Source: DASVWZ01 sp963715675 (GTDB lineage: Bacteria; Acidobacteriota; Terriglobia; Terriglobales; Acidobacteriaceae). Taken from it: a stretch of DNA of 64,000 nt. The stretch is from contig OY970265.1 in NCBI GenBank assembly GCA_963715675.1, positions 2,914,001 through 2,978,000 of the forward strand, read 5' to 3'. A program made the translations under genes and the position numbers. The stretch's first letter is position 1. Each line of letters opens with the position of its first letter. Positions 9,298-18,596 of the stretch are shown here, in pieces. The notes beneath the pieces are model-generated. The model had not been told where the DNA came from and ran no database searches. It worked only from the letters and a program-made list of their open reading frames with translations.

Positions 9298-10488
9298 CTA
9301 CTCCTCCCGGTATGCAATCCTGATGCCGCGCCGCTCCATCTCATCCAGGAACATTCCCGCTGGAACGTCGCGCTCTTGCAGGACCGCGCCGCGCTTTTCC
9401 ACCGCTCCCGAGCACATCATCTGCAGAACGATGGAAGCTGGGAACGCGGTGGTTCGCATCATGGCACTCATGTCGCTCTTTGGGTCGTAATGGTCCACCA
9501 TGGTGAAAGTGGCGACGCGCCCTTTCAGCTTTCCGCCCAGCAGGCCGCGGACCCCAGGCGAGCTGACCGATTCGTGGGCCTCAAGCCGCATGATGGTGAC
9601 ATCCGGCCCCTTACCAGCGAACTTGCCTTCGAAGATCTTGGACAGGACCGAACGTGGCGAGACTTCAGCACTGCCGATCCGCATTTTTTCGCTGGAAAAC
9701 AGACCCAACTCTTTCAATTCGCAGAGCAGATCATAGTGGCCCGGGTAGCGCAGGGTTTTCTCGAAACATTCTCCGACTCTGCCCTCAAAGCTTTCCGGCA
9801 AAGTCGAAGTTCCGCCCGAAGTATGAAAAGCCACCAAGGGAGCGAATCCCTCCATGTGAAACGGTTCGGGCTCGGTGAGCGGCTCAATGGTAGTCATCCT
9901 CCCTTTGCGCAGGATGCGTGCCGGTTCCACGTATTCGTTGATCAGGCCCTCCACGGAAAATACCAGCTGGTAGTGAAATGGCGGCGTAGGCCGTTCCGGC
10001 AGCCCGCCCACGTAAAGCCGGAGCGCGTCGGCATGCCCGCCCAGGCGGCGCACCAACTCTCCGCCCAGAATCGACGCCATGCCGGGAGAGAGCCCGCAGT
10101 CGGGAGCCAACCCCACACCTTTGTTCTCGGCCTTTTTCGCCAAGGCCAGTTCCTGGCGGACGACAGTGTTGTTGCCGCCCAGATCGGCAAAGTGGCAGCC
10201 CGCCTCGATTGCAGCTTTCGCCAGCCCCAGGTTCAAACGGTAAGGAACGGCTGACAAAACGCCGTCGTGGCCCTTCATCAGCCGCGCCGCTTCCTTCTCT
10301 TTTGCAGCGTCCAAAGGCACGGCGCGGACTTTCTTGTCAGCCGCCAGCCGATTGATCCGCGCTGCAACCTGCCGGGCGCGTTTCAGATCGCTGTCAGCCA
10401 AGGTGACCGACTCCACCGAAATCTGGCGCGCCATGTCATAGGCTGCCGCTGAACCCATCATGCCTGACCCAATCACCAGTAGCTTCAT
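9298..10488 (-). CDS. Saccharopine dehydrogenase family oxidoreductase (lysine 6-dehydrogenase-like)
   Basis: The 396-aa protein begins with a Rossmann fold (MKLLVIGSGMMGSAAAYDMA, GxGxxG at residues 7-12), has the ADLGGNNT and APDCGLSPGM motifs of the saccharopine dehydrogenase/homospermidine synthase superfamily, and a C-terminal substrate domain ending in a predicted beta-rich segment. It would catalyse NAD(P)-dependent oxidation or reduction in lysine or a related amino acid pathway; 356-400-aa members are often lysine 6-dehydrogenases, but the exact substrate cannot be read here. The start at 10488 has AAGGAGC at a proper distance. It is monocistronic in appearance and convergent with the RND operon. 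Confidence 0.85.
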   Translation of the reverse strand: MKLLVIGSGMMGSAAAYDMARQISVESVTLADSDLKRARQVAARINRLAADKKVRAVPLDAAKEKEAARLMKGHDGVLSAVPYRLNLGLAKAAIEAGCHFADLGGNNTVVRQELALAKKAENKGVGLAPDCGLSPGMASILGGELVRRLGGHADALRLYVGGLPERPTPPFHYQLVFSVEGLINEYVEPARILRKGRMTTIEPLTEPEPFHMEGFAPLVAFHTSGGTSTLPESFEGRVGECFEKTLRYPGHYDLLCELKELGLFSSEKMRIGSAEVSPRSVLSKIFEGKFAGKGPDVTIMRLEAHESVSSPGVRGLLGGKLKGRVATFTMVDHYDPKSDMSAMMRTTAFPASIVLQMMCSGAVEKRGAVLQERDVPAGMFLDEMERRGIRIAYREE

Positions 10489-10655
10489 GAGTGCTCCTTG
10501 CGTTGATTCACGAATCGTAAGCCTACGGAAATGCGGGCCGGATGGATAGGACGTGGCTCACGTGGTCTCGTGACGGACGCAGGCAGGGACGATGCAGGCT
10601 GGAGTGGCTGGCTCGTAGCTGCGGGAAATTCCCGCGACTTGCTCCCATCTGCCAG

Positions 10656-11609
10656 CTACTGCATTTCTTTGGCTTCCTCTTCATCGACTTGCCCCACGCG
10701 ATTGCGGCCCTCTTTCTTGGCCCTGTAAAGACCGAGGTCAGCCAGGTGCAACAAAGATTGAAGTTCAACCTCTGCCCCGCCGTTCGCCACGGCGACTCCC
10801 ATGCTTACGGTGACCTTCTGAGACCCTGCTGTCGTAGCCACCGGCGTTTTGGAGAGGGACAACCGAACCTGGTCGGCCCGGATGAGTGCTGAAGTAAGAC
10901 TGCATCCGGGCAGGACCAGCAAGAACTCCTCGCCTCCATACCGCCCCGCTGCGTCATACGTGCGGAGTTCCGTCCGTAGCCTTCGGCCAACCTCAGCCAG
11001 TACCTCATCTCCGGCAAGATGGCCGAGTTGGTCGTTGACCGTTTTGAAGTGATCGATGTCCGCCATAATTACGGTGACGGGTTTCTTTTCGCGCCGGGCA
11101 CGGGCCAGTTCCCGGCGCAGAGCCTCGACGATTTCTCGGCGGTTCAGCAAGCCGGTCAAGGCATCATAGGTCGCAGCCCAGCGCATCGATTCCCGGGCTT
11201 CGACGAGTTGCTGTTGCAATCGCAGGATGCGTGTTCCCACCAAGAGGCGGGCCCTCAGCTCTTGTTCGTCAAACGGCTTCACCAGGTAATCGTCGGCCCC
11301 GGCCTCCATCGCTTTCAGAAGATCGGCGCGAGCGTCTTTCGAAGTCAGCAGGAGAAAATAGACGTACCCTTCGTCCGCCCGGCTTTGGCGAACTTTCTGG
11401 CAGAGTTCAATGCCATCCATTCCGGGCATCACCCAGTCGGAAATGACGAGGGTTGGACCGCCATGCTGCTTGAGGATTTCCCACCCTTCCAAGCCGGTGG
11501 TGGCGATCATGACCTCGAATCCCCACTCTTTCAGATGTCCGGAGATCAGGTGCCGGTACACCGGCGAATCGTCAATGACCAGCACTCGGTTGTCATGTTT
11601 CAGTTGCAC
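10656..11609 (-). CDS. Response regulator with diguanylate cyclase (REC-GGDEF)
   Basis: PleD/WspR-like protein of 317 aa. The N-terminal receiver has the acidic pair (IDDS), phospho-acceptor Asp58 in ISDWVMPGMDG and the conserved Lys111 in LVKPFD. The GGDEF domain has the intact active-site signature GGEEF at 225-229, and an inhibitory I-site RTYD at 216-219 exactly five residues upstream, so the enzyme should make c-di-GMP from GTP with product feedback inhibition. The start codon is GTG at 11609, preceded by GGGAGAG. No histidine kinase gene is adjacent, so the phosphodonor is unknown. Cytosolic. Confidence 0.93.
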   Translation of the reverse strand: MQLKHDNRVLVIDDSPVYRHLISGHLKEWGFEVMIATTGLEGWEILKQHGGPTLVISDWVMPGMDGIELCQKVRQSRADEGYVYFLLLTSKDARADLLKAMEAGADDYLVKPFDEQELRARLLVGTRILRLQQQLVEARESMRWAATYDALTGLLNRREIVEALRRELARARREKKPVTVIMADIDHFKTVNDQLGHLAGDEVLAEVGRRLRTELRTYDAAGRYGGEEFLLVLPGCSLTSALIRADQVRLSLSKTPVATTAGSQKVTVSMGVAVANGGAEVELQSLLHLADLGLYRAKKEGRNRVGQVDEEEAKEMQ

Positions 11610-11918
11610 CTGGAAGACTCTCCCGCGATTCTCGGCCAGCTCGAAGCCAATTGCCTGCTAAGTCGTCATGCGTGGGCTCAACCATTCGTGCTCCAAGCCA
11701 TGAAAAGGGGCAGAACATGGGATGGCTGAAGCGCGGCCCGCTCACGGGGACTTATTGTAACCGAAGGGTCACGGGCAGCGCGGTGGCAAGCGGCGGCCGC
11801 GTAGCTTTTCTTTCCAGCCGTGATAGAGCGGAGGCATGGAGGTTCTGACGATTGCTGGCCAGAGCGCTCTGCGAAGCCGTGCGCCTGCAGAAGCGAGTAT
11901 CATGGAGGGTTTGCCGCA
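11610..11918. other. Intergenic region without recognised feature
   Basis: These 309 bp separate the divergent diguanylate cyclase and histone-deacetylase-family genes. They must hold both promoters, but I see no convincing boxes, palindrome, small RNA or extra coding frame. The only clear signal is the GGAGGG ribosome site at 11904-11909 for the downstream gene. Confidence 0.5.
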
Positions 11919-12920
11919 ATGGCCATGCTCCCATTCAAGCTCGTCTACAGCGATGACTATTATCTCCCCATCGGGGCGCACGTCTTTCCCGCCGAAAAGT
12001 ATTGTCGGGTTCATCGCAAGCTGATCGAGACCGGGGTCGCCGATGCCTCCGACTTTGTGATACCCCACCCCGCCACCGACCAGGACGTTTTGCTGGTCCA
12101 TACACCGCAATACGTACACAAGCTGAGGACCGGAACGCTGAGTGCCAAAGAAGAACTGGAAATGGAAGTCCCCTACTCTCCGGAGTTGGTACGGGCTTTC
12201 TGGCTTTCCGCCGGCGGATCGATCCTAGCCGCCGACCACGCGTTACACGAGGGAGCCGCTTTCAGCCTGGGCGGCGGATTCCATCATGCGTTCCCGGATC
12301 ACGGCGAAGGTTTTTGCATGATTCATGACGTGGCCATTGCGATTCGCCGCATGCAGCACGACGAGAAAATCAGCCGCGCCATGACCCTCGACTGCGACGT
12401 ACACCAGGGCAACGGCACAGCGATTATTTTCCCCAGCGTGCGCAATACCCGGGCGCCGCTACCCTCGACCGGCCATCCCATTCTGAGTCCGGGCCCGGCG
12501 AGAGTGCGCGGTGCACACGAGGGTGAGGTCTTTACCATTTCTCTTCATCAGGAAAACAACTATCCACGGTGGAAACCGCCCTCGGCGATCGACGTCAACC
12601 TGCCCGACGAGATCGGCGATGAGGCGTATCTCGGCTGGCTCGACAATGCGCTGAACGCGGGCCTCAGCATGTTCACACCCGACCTTCTTTGTTACATTGC
12701 CGGCGCCGATCCTTATCGCGAAGACCAACTGGGAAGACTCTCCCTCACCATCGATGGACTGAAACGGCGCGACGAGCTGGTGTTCCGGATGGCGCGGGCT
12801 CACAACATTCCGGTGATGGTCACCTTGGCCGGAGGATACGCGCACAAGCTTGAGGACACCGTGACCATTCACTGCAATACTGTGGTCGCAGCAAAGGAAG
12901 TTTTCTCCAGGCCTGCGTGA
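11919..12920 (+). CDS. Histone deacetylase family (class II-like) amidohydrolase
   Basis: Arginase/deacetylase-fold zinc hydrolase of 333 aa. I choose the ATG at 11919 (MAMLPFKLVYSDDY) because GGAGGG lies nine bases upstream; the frame is open from 11820. The catalytic His-His pair is in GGGFHHAFPDHG, zinc ligands are in DCDVHQGNG, the third ligand region is YIAGADPYREDQLG, and the LAGGYA tail motif supplies the active-site tyrosine. Bacterial members deacetylate polyamines, acetoin-pathway proteins or other acylated amines; the substrate here is not identifiable. It is convergent with the CPBP gene, with one base between stops. Confidence 0.9.
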   Translation: MAMLPFKLVYSDDYYLPIGAHVFPAEKYCRVHRKLIETGVADASDFVIPHPATDQDVLLVHTPQYVHKLRTGTLSAKEELEMEVPYSPELVRAFWLSAGGSILAADHALHEGAAFSLGGGFHHAFPDHGEGFCMIHDVAIAIRRMQHDEKISRAMTLDCDVHQGNGTAIIFPSVRNTRAPLPSTGHPILSPGPARVRGAHEGEVFTISLHQENNYPRWKPPSAIDVNLPDEIGDEAYLGWLDNALNAGLSMFTPDLLCYIAGADPYREDQLGRLSLTIDGLKRRDELVFRMARAHNIPVMVTLAGGYAHKLEDTVTIHCNTVVAAKEVFSRPA

Positions 12921-12921
12921 C

Positions 12922-13638
12922 CTAGACGTTGCCTTGCAAGGCCGCCGTCGGGGAAACAGCCGGCGGGAAAATCAGCAGGACCCGGAGGTCCACTGCTGCG
13001 TGAATTACCATCGGCAACAGCAAGCTTCCCGTCGCCAGATAGAGGCCGGCGAACACCAGGCCTAGAAGTCCGGTTCCGATGGTTCCCCGCCATCCCTGAT
13101 AAATATGGGCCAAGCCGAAAACCAACGAAGCCAAGACCGCTCTTTCAAGGGTGTTCAGGTGCGGCAAGTATGCACTGAAGTAGTACAGAAGGAATCCGCG
13201 AAATACCAGTTCTTCGGAAATTCCGGCTCCCACGCTGACCGCACCAAACCAAAACCGCTCCGGGGGCGAGTCGGGCAGTAAGGCGCCGATAGTCTCCTTC
13301 AGCTGTTTCCTGATCTTTTCGGCCTTGGGCCGCAAGCGGAGACTGGACCACACAAGCGCCCCGACAATGACCACGAGCTCAATCAGGTTCCACCCCCACA
13401 TGCGGGGTGCAAGCAGTCCAAGGCTTGGGGCTGGAATTCCGCTGCGCCATAGGGCCAGAACCACGCCGGCACTCATGGTCTGCTCAACCACCAAACCCCG
13501 ATAGAGCCGGACCTTGGCGTCCGGTAAGCCCGCCGCAATACGCCTGCGGGCCTTTTGATACCAGACACAGCCCAGCCCAGGCGCAGCCAGCACGAGGAAT
13601 GCGGCCAGCAGGTGAGTGAGGACAAGAGAAAGAGTCAC
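12922..13638 (-). CDS. CPBP family intramembrane glutamic protease
   Basis: Integral membrane protein of 238 aa with several hydrophobic helices. It contains the CPBP/Rce1 motifs: EELVFRG (motif 1, catalytic Glu pair and Arg), FGLAHIYQG (motif 2, His) and HAAVD (motif 4, His). I place the start at the GTG at 13638 because AAGGAGG sits five bases upstream; a TTG at 13662 also opens the frame but would fall at the edge of the operator palindrome. CPBP proteins cleave prenylated or membrane substrates or act in bacteriocin self-immunity. Divergent from, and probably controlled by, the neighbouring TetR-type regulator. Confidence 0.88.
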   Translation of the reverse strand: MTLSLVLTHLLAAFLVLAAPGLGCVWYQKARRRIAAGLPDAKVRLYRGLVVEQTMSAGVVLALWRSGIPAPSLGLLAPRMWGWNLIELVVIVGALVWSSLRLRPKAEKIRKQLKETIGALLPDSPPERFWFGAVSVGAGISEELVFRGFLLYYFSAYLPHLNTLERAVLASLVFGLAHIYQGWRGTIGTGLLGLVFAGLYLATGSLLLPMVIHAAVDLRVLLIFPPAVSPTAALQGNV

Positions 13639-13662
13639 GAAGCCTCCTTGCGAACCGTTCAA

Positions 13663-13688
13663 ATGTAAATGTATATTTACATTTACAT
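13663..13688. promoter_or_regulatory. Palindromic operator between CPBP and TetR genes
   Basis: ATGTAAATGTA (13663-13673) and TACATTTACAT (13678-13688) are perfect 11-bp inverted arms around TATT. The site lies in the short divergent space, 25 bp from the CPBP start and 30 bp from the tetR-type start, the usual placement for a TetR-family operator that controls both genes. Its AT-richness contrasts sharply with the surrounding GC-rich DNA. Confidence 0.7.
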
Positions 13689-13717
13689 ATTGTCAAGTTC
13701 TTTTGTAAAATCTCTTC

Positions 13718-14386
13718 ATGCCCAAAACCGTGCTTCCTGCCCACCAAGCCCGCAGCCGCAAGTCCCTGGCGCGCCTGCTGAAAGCGGCGGCGGAAGTGTT
13801 AAACCAAGACGGCCTCGAAGGGGCGACGATCCCCCGCATTGCCGCCCGTGCCGGCCTGTCTCCCGGCACCGTGTACCGCCGCTTCCCGGACAAGGACGCC
13901 CTGCTGCGCGAAGTTTGCCTGCGCCTGCTCGAGGAGAATTACCGGCAAGGCAAGGAACTGCTCGCAACGGAAGCGTGGAAGGCCATGTCGCTGGGGGAAA
14001 TGTCACGCGCCGTGATTGCCATGACCCTGAAAGGGCAACGCCTGCACCGCGGCCTGCTGCGCGCGCTGCTGTTTTTCACGCTGCAGCATCCCGATGCCGG
14101 GTTCGTTCGCAAGTGCGAAGAGCTGGAATGGCGGGTATTTCATGACGTCGGCGAACTCCTGCTGACCCGCCGCAGCGAGATCCGCCATCCCGATCCCGAA
14201 TCCGCCGTCAAGTTCGCTTTGCTGATGGTAGGGATGGTCGTACAGGGAGCGGTTGTCCTGCCCAACGATCCCAAAGACTTGAACCGCCTTGTGCCCGGCA
14301 TCGAATCGCAGCTTGAGCGTGAGATTTCCAGAATGTTCTTGCACTATCTGGGGCTGGAGAGCAAAGAAATTAAGGCCCGGAAGTGA
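13718..14386 (+). CDS. TetR/AcrR family transcriptional regulator
   Basis: The 222-aa protein has an N-terminal TetR helix-turn-helix (about residues 15-60): SLARLLKAAAEVLNQDG, then GATIPRIAARAGLSPGTVYRRF, which matches the family recognition helix closely. The C-terminal two thirds is a helical ligand and dimerisation domain with no recognisable ligand class. It is divergent from the CPBP protease gene and flanks a perfect palindrome (13663-13688), so autoregulation and repression of the protease gene are the likely role. Confidence 0.92.
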   Translation: MPKTVLPAHQARSRKSLARLLKAAAEVLNQDGLEGATIPRIAARAGLSPGTVYRRFPDKDALLREVCLRLLEENYRQGKELLATEAWKAMSLGEMSRAVIAMTLKGQRLHRGLLRALLFFTLQHPDAGFVRKCEELEWRVFHDVGELLLTRRSEIRHPDPESAVKFALLMVGMVVQGAVVLPNDPKDLNRLVPGIESQLEREISRMFLHYLGLESKEIKARK

Positions 14387-14571
14387 CAAGTCAAAATCAC
14401 GAGCTCCAAACCACACAGTGACACTCCAAGACGCGCGTTTAGTTGGGTCCCACTCCCAGGCTCGCCGAATTTCGACTGCCTCCCCGACCGATCCGGGACG
14501 CCGTTCGTATTAAGAGCCGAAGACCAACAGGCGCCCACTTGGTGCGCGGCTGTTAGAATGTTGGATTGCTT

Positions 14572-15924
14572 ATGTTTGAGAATCTTCAAGACAAACTCCA
14601 ACGTGCCTTCAAAACCCTGCGCGGGCAAGCTGTTCTCAGCGAAGAGAACATCACGGAGGCGCTGCGCGAAATCCGCCTCGCCTTGCTCGAAGCCGACGTC
14701 AACTTCAAGGTGGTCAAGCAACTGATTGATCACATCCAAGCCAAAGCCGTCGGCCAGTCGGTCATGACCGCGCTCTCGCCGGGCGAGCAGGTCATCAAAA
14801 TCGTGCGCGATGAACTGGTCGAAACCCTGGGCCGGGACACGGCCCGCCTGAAGTTTGCATCCCAGCCGCCGACGGTGGTGCTGATGGCGGGTCTGCAGGG
14901 TTCCGGCAAAACCACGACTTCGGGCAAGCTGGCGAACTGGCTCAAGAATGGCGGACACCGGCCCTTGCTGGTTTCCGTAGACGTGTATCGCCCCGCAGCT
15001 CGCGAGCAACTGAAGGTTGTCGCGGCGGCGATCAAGGCCAATCTGTACGAGGGCGAAGTGACGGAGGCCAGCACCGCAACCGTGGAAAGGCTGGCGAAAG
15101 AGGCGCGCCGGGAGGCAGTCAATACGGGCAGCGACGTACTCATCGTCGACACCGCGGGCCGTCTGCATATTGACGATCAGCTGATGGAGGAAATGCAGTC
15201 GCTGAAGCGGCTGCTGAATCCACAGGAAATCCTGTTCGTGGCCGACGCCATGACCGGCCAGGACGCGGTCAATTCCGCCGACGAGTTCCACAAGAAGCTT
15301 TCGCTCACCGGAGTGGTCCTCACGAAAATGGACGGCGATGCCCGCGGCGGCGCGGCGATTTCGATCCGGCAAGTCACCGGGCAGCCCATCAAGTTCATCG
15401 GCATTGGCGAAAAATACGACGCGTTGGAACCGTTCCATCCCGACCGCATCGTGTCGCGCATTCTCGGCATGGGCGACATTCTTTCGCTCATCGAAAAAGC
15501 CGAGCAGCACGTGGACAAGAAAAAAGCCCAGGACATGGCCAGCAAGATGCTTGCCGGCGATGGCTTCTCTCTTGAGGATTTCCGCGAGCAGCTTCGGCAG
15601 GTAAAGAAAATGGGTTCCCTGCAGAGCCTGATGGGAATGCTGCCCAATATTGGCCCATTCGCGGGAATGCAGAAACACGCCGACAAAGTGGATGAGAAGC
15701 AGATCAACCGAGTCGAAGCCATCATCAACTCCATGACGCCGCACGAGCGCAATCACCACGAGGTGATCAATGGCAGCCGGCGCAAACGCATCGCCCGCGG
15801 CTCCGGTTCCAGCGTGCAGGAAGTCAACAACCTTCTTCGCCAGTACGCGCAAATGCGCAAAATGTTCAAGCAGGTCGGCAAAGCCAGTTTCGGTCGTAAG
15901 CTGGCCGGGATGAAGCTGAAGTAG
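14572..15924 (+). CDS. ffh: Signal recognition particle GTPase Ffh (SRP54)
   Basis: 450-aa SRP54 homologue. N-domain helical bundle (1-95), then the G domain with G1 GLQGSGKTT (107-115), the DVYRPAAREQL insertion-box region, DTAGRL (G3), TKMDGDARGGAA (G4 and following loop), and the methionine-rich M domain that binds SRP RNA and signal sequences (MGSLQSLMGMLPNIG onward, with the basic SRRKRIARGSG helix). It targets nascent membrane proteins to FtsY/SecYEG. The ATG at 14572 is preferred over the in-frame TTG at 14566 because MFENLQDKLQ is the family N-terminus. No SRP RNA gene or ribosomal genes are adjacent. Confidence 0.97.
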   Translation: MFENLQDKLQRAFKTLRGQAVLSEENITEALREIRLALLEADVNFKVVKQLIDHIQAKAVGQSVMTALSPGEQVIKIVRDELVETLGRDTARLKFASQPPTVVLMAGLQGSGKTTTSGKLANWLKNGGHRPLLVSVDVYRPAAREQLKVVAAAIKANLYEGEVTEASTATVERLAKEARREAVNTGSDVLIVDTAGRLHIDDQLMEEMQSLKRLLNPQEILFVADAMTGQDAVNSADEFHKKLSLTGVVLTKMDGDARGGAAISIRQVTGQPIKFIGIGEKYDALEPFHPDRIVSRILGMGDILSLIEKAEQHVDKKKAQDMASKMLAGDGFSLEDFREQLRQVKKMGSLQSLMGMLPNIGPFAGMQKHADKVDEKQINRVEAIINSMTPHERNHHEVINGSRRKRIARGSGSSVQEVNNLLRQYAQMRKMFKQVGKASFGRKLAGMKLK

Positions 15925-16003
15925 CAGCTCGGGGCTAGTAGCCAGCAGCGGGGATCACCGATTACCCCACGCAGGATCCTCTCCCGCCGGATACAATATC
16001 GGT

Positions 16004-16696
16004 GTGAAACCGATCATATTTGTAGTGGAGGACGATCCCGATATTTCCCGGCTGGTACGTCATCACCTGGAGGGGGCAGGCTTCACGGTGAAACTTTTCG
16101 CCACGGGAAACACGGTGGTGGCGGAGTCGGAACGGTCGCGGCCAACGCTGTTCATTCTGGACATCATGGTGCCGGGAAGAGACGGGCTGGAGCTATGCCG
16201 GCAGATCCGGCAGACCCCATCGCTGGCGCCCATTCCGGTCATCTTTCTGACTGCGAAAAGCGGCGAAGCGGACCGGATTCTTGGGCTCGAACTGGGCGCC
16301 GACGATTACATTCCCAAACCTTTCAGCCCGCGCGAACTGGTGGCGCGGGTGAAAGCGGTGCTGCGCCGGTTCGAGCGTCCGCTATCACAATCACCGTTGC
16401 GAATCGGTGAGATTGAAATTGATCCCGGCGCCATGACCTTGACCGTCAACGGACAGAACGTGACCACCACTGCCACCGAGTTCCGTCTGCTGGATTATTT
16501 TGCCCGCCATCTCGGGCGGGTGTTTACCCGCGACCAACTCCTCGACTCGGTGTGGCGAGACACGGCGTATGTAACGCCTCGCTCGGTGGATGTCTATGTG
16601 CGAAGAATCCGCGAAAAGATCGAGCCTGACCCGGAGAACCCGCGCTACCTGAAAACCGTGCGCGGAGCCGGTTACCGATTTGAGGCGCCGAAGTGA
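16004..16696 (+). CDS. phoB: OmpR/PhoB-type response regulator
   Basis: 230-aa two-domain regulator starting at GTG 16004. Receiver domain: VVEDDPD acidic pocket, phospho-acceptor Asp53 in ILDIMVPGRDG, and Lys in IPKPFSPREL. The C-terminal winged-helix (about 133-228) has the OmpR/PhoB signature RSVDVYVRRIREKIEP and TVRGAGYRF. Its stop codon overlaps the start of the histidine kinase gene by four bases, and a phoU homologue follows, so assignment as PhoB-type regulator of the phosphate-starvation response is reasonable though no pst genes are in the window. Confidence 0.9.
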   Translation: MKPIIFVVEDDPDISRLVRHHLEGAGFTVKLFATGNTVVAESERSRPTLFILDIMVPGRDGLELCRQIRQTPSLAPIPVIFLTAKSGEADRILGLELGADDYIPKPFSPRELVARVKAVLRRFERPLSQSPLRIGEIEIDPGAMTLTVNGQNVTTTATEFRLLDYFARHLGRVFTRDQLLDSVWRDTAYVTPRSVDVYVRRIREKIEPDPENPRYLKTVRGAGYRFEAPK

Positions 16697-18420
16697 GAGA
16701 TCGTGTTTTTTTCAAGTTGATGGGCGCCTTCGCCCTGGTGATCGTGGCGGCTACGGCCACGCTCGACTTTACGATCCGGCGGGATTGGGAAGACTCCCTG
16801 CGACAGCAGATTCAACGCAACCTCACCGAAAAAACCCTGATGTTTGCGAATCGCGTCAACTACGATCGCGATCACAACCTGCAGGACATCACCTCGCAAG
16901 AGGCACACGCGGCCGGAGCGCGTGCCACGGTGGTGGATGCAACCGGCAAAGTGCTGGCGGATTCCGAAGCAGACGCCGGCCAGCTCGAAAATCACGCCCA
17001 GCGTCCGGAATTCGTTTCCGCGCTGCGTGGCCAGACAGGAAGTGACACGCGCCTGAGCCGAAGCCTGTCGATTCGATTCCTATATGTGGCGGCGCCGGTT
17101 TCCGGAGGCGCGGTGCGGCTGGCGTATCCTCTGGCGGAGATGGAAGCGACGTTCCTTCATCTGCGCCGGAACCTGCTCCTGGGTTCACTGCTCACGTTTC
17201 TGGTTTCCCTGGTGCTTGCCGGAATCGCAGCCCAATCGATTGCGGCGCGGCTGCGGAGGATCATGCAGTTTGCCGGCCGGATCGCCGCCGGCGACCTGAC
17301 CGCCAGAATTGCGGAACCTTCGCGGGACGAAATCGGCCAGGTGGTAACGGCGCTCGACAAAACCGCCCGCCATCTGGAGGCCAGCTTCGCGGCTTTGCGG
17401 ACCAGCCAGCGCGAACTGGAAACGCTGCTCAACAGCATGCAGGACGCGGTCATTGCAGTCGGGCCGGACGACCGGGTGCAGTGGGCGAACCACAGCATGG
17501 ACGGGTTGCGGCGCACCCGGCTCAATTCTCCGGTAGTGGAAACGGTGCGCGACCCGGACTTTCTGCGCGCGGTTCGGGGAGCCAGCAGCACGGGCAAGGT
17601 ACATACCGCGCGGGCGACCTCGATTGTCCCGGCGCGCACTTTCGATGTGACCGCTGCACCCATGCCCGGCGGCGGGGCGGTGGCTGTGCTGCGCGACCTG
17701 ACCGAAAACGAGCGCGTGGAAAAGACCAGGCGCGATTTCATCGCCAACGTATCGCACGAACTGCGGACGCCCCTGACCTCGATTCAGGGCTATGCCGAAA
17801 CCTTGCTGGACAGCGCATCGGAAAATGAGCCCTCGCGGGAGTTCCTGGAAATCATCCGCAAGAATGCCAGCCGGATGTCGCGCTTGACCGAAGATCTATT
17901 GACGCTGGCCCGGGTCGAGTCGGGGGAACATCGATTTGATGTGCAGCCAGTCATGCCCGGAGAGCTTCTGCGGGACGCGGTCGAGAGCTTTAACGAGCGG
18001 GCCCGCGGCCATGGCATCGAGTTGCTGGTGGAAGACTCGGCCAACGTCTCGGTGAATGCCGACCGGGAAGCGATCCACCATGTTTTTTCCAATCTGGTGG
18101 ATAACGCGCTCAAATATGCTGCTTCGGGCGGTAAGTTGGTGCTGGGGGCGCGCACCTCAACGCGCGGGGTCGAATTTTACGTCCGGGATTTTGGTCCGGG
18201 CATTCCTTCCGAACACCTACCGAGGTTGTTTGAGCGCTTCTACCGCGTGGATAAGGCCCGGTCGCGGGAATCGGGCGGCACCGGACTGGGGTTGGCCATT
18301 GCCAAACATGTGGTGCTCGCCCATGGGGGCACGATCCGGGCGGAAAGCGAAGTGAACCACGGTTCCACTTTTTTGTTTACCCTGCCGGTGGCCGCCCAGG
18401 CTTTGGGCAAGCCCGCCTGA
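16693..18420 (+). CDS. phoR: PhoR-type sensor histidine kinase
   Basis: 575-aa membrane kinase starting at GTG 16693, overlapping the regulator gene by GTGA. TM1 at about 8-28, an extracytoplasmic sensor region to about 160, TM2 at about 161-183, HAMP (185-240), PAS (242-335), HisKA with phospho-accepting His355 in VSHELRTPLTSIQ, and HATPase_c with the N box HHVFSNLVDNALKYA, DFGPGIP (G1) and GTGLGLAIAK (G2). It autophosphorylates and passes phosphate to the upstream regulator. A conventional PhoR would have little periplasmic domain; this one has about 130 residues outside, so it might sense something directly. Confidence 0.92.
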   Translation: MRDRVFFKLMGAFALVIVAATATLDFTIRRDWEDSLRQQIQRNLTEKTLMFANRVNYDRDHNLQDITSQEAHAAGARATVVDATGKVLADSEADAGQLENHAQRPEFVSALRGQTGSDTRLSRSLSIRFLYVAAPVSGGAVRLAYPLAEMEATFLHLRRNLLLGSLLTFLVSLVLAGIAAQSIAARLRRIMQFAGRIAAGDLTARIAEPSRDEIGQVVTALDKTARHLEASFAALRTSQRELETLLNSMQDAVIAVGPDDRVQWANHSMDGLRRTRLNSPVVETVRDPDFLRAVRGASSTGKVHTARATSIVPARTFDVTAAPMPGGGAVAVLRDLTENERVEKTRRDFIANVSHELRTPLTSIQGYAETLLDSASENEPSREFLEIIRKNASRMSRLTEDLLTLARVESGEHRFDVQPVMPGELLRDAVESFNERARGHGIELLVEDSANVSVNADREAIHHVFSNLVDNALKYAASGGKLVLGARTSTRGVEFYVRDFGPGIPSEHLPRLFERFYRVDKARSRESGGTGLGLAIAKHVVLAHGGTIRAESEVNHGSTFLFTLPVAAQALGKPA

Positions 18421-18596
18421 CTCGCGGCGGCGGATTGGGGTTCGATGATGCGCGCAGAAAGCCGCAGAATTTACAGGTTATTAACACCCCTGACGCCGAA
18501 AGCATCTATGCTAGGCTTGTGTTGGTCAGTCCAAGTCGTCGGCCAAGAAGGCCGGGAACGGTGCGTCCGCCGATCCTTAAGGCCGAGGAGGTTCCT

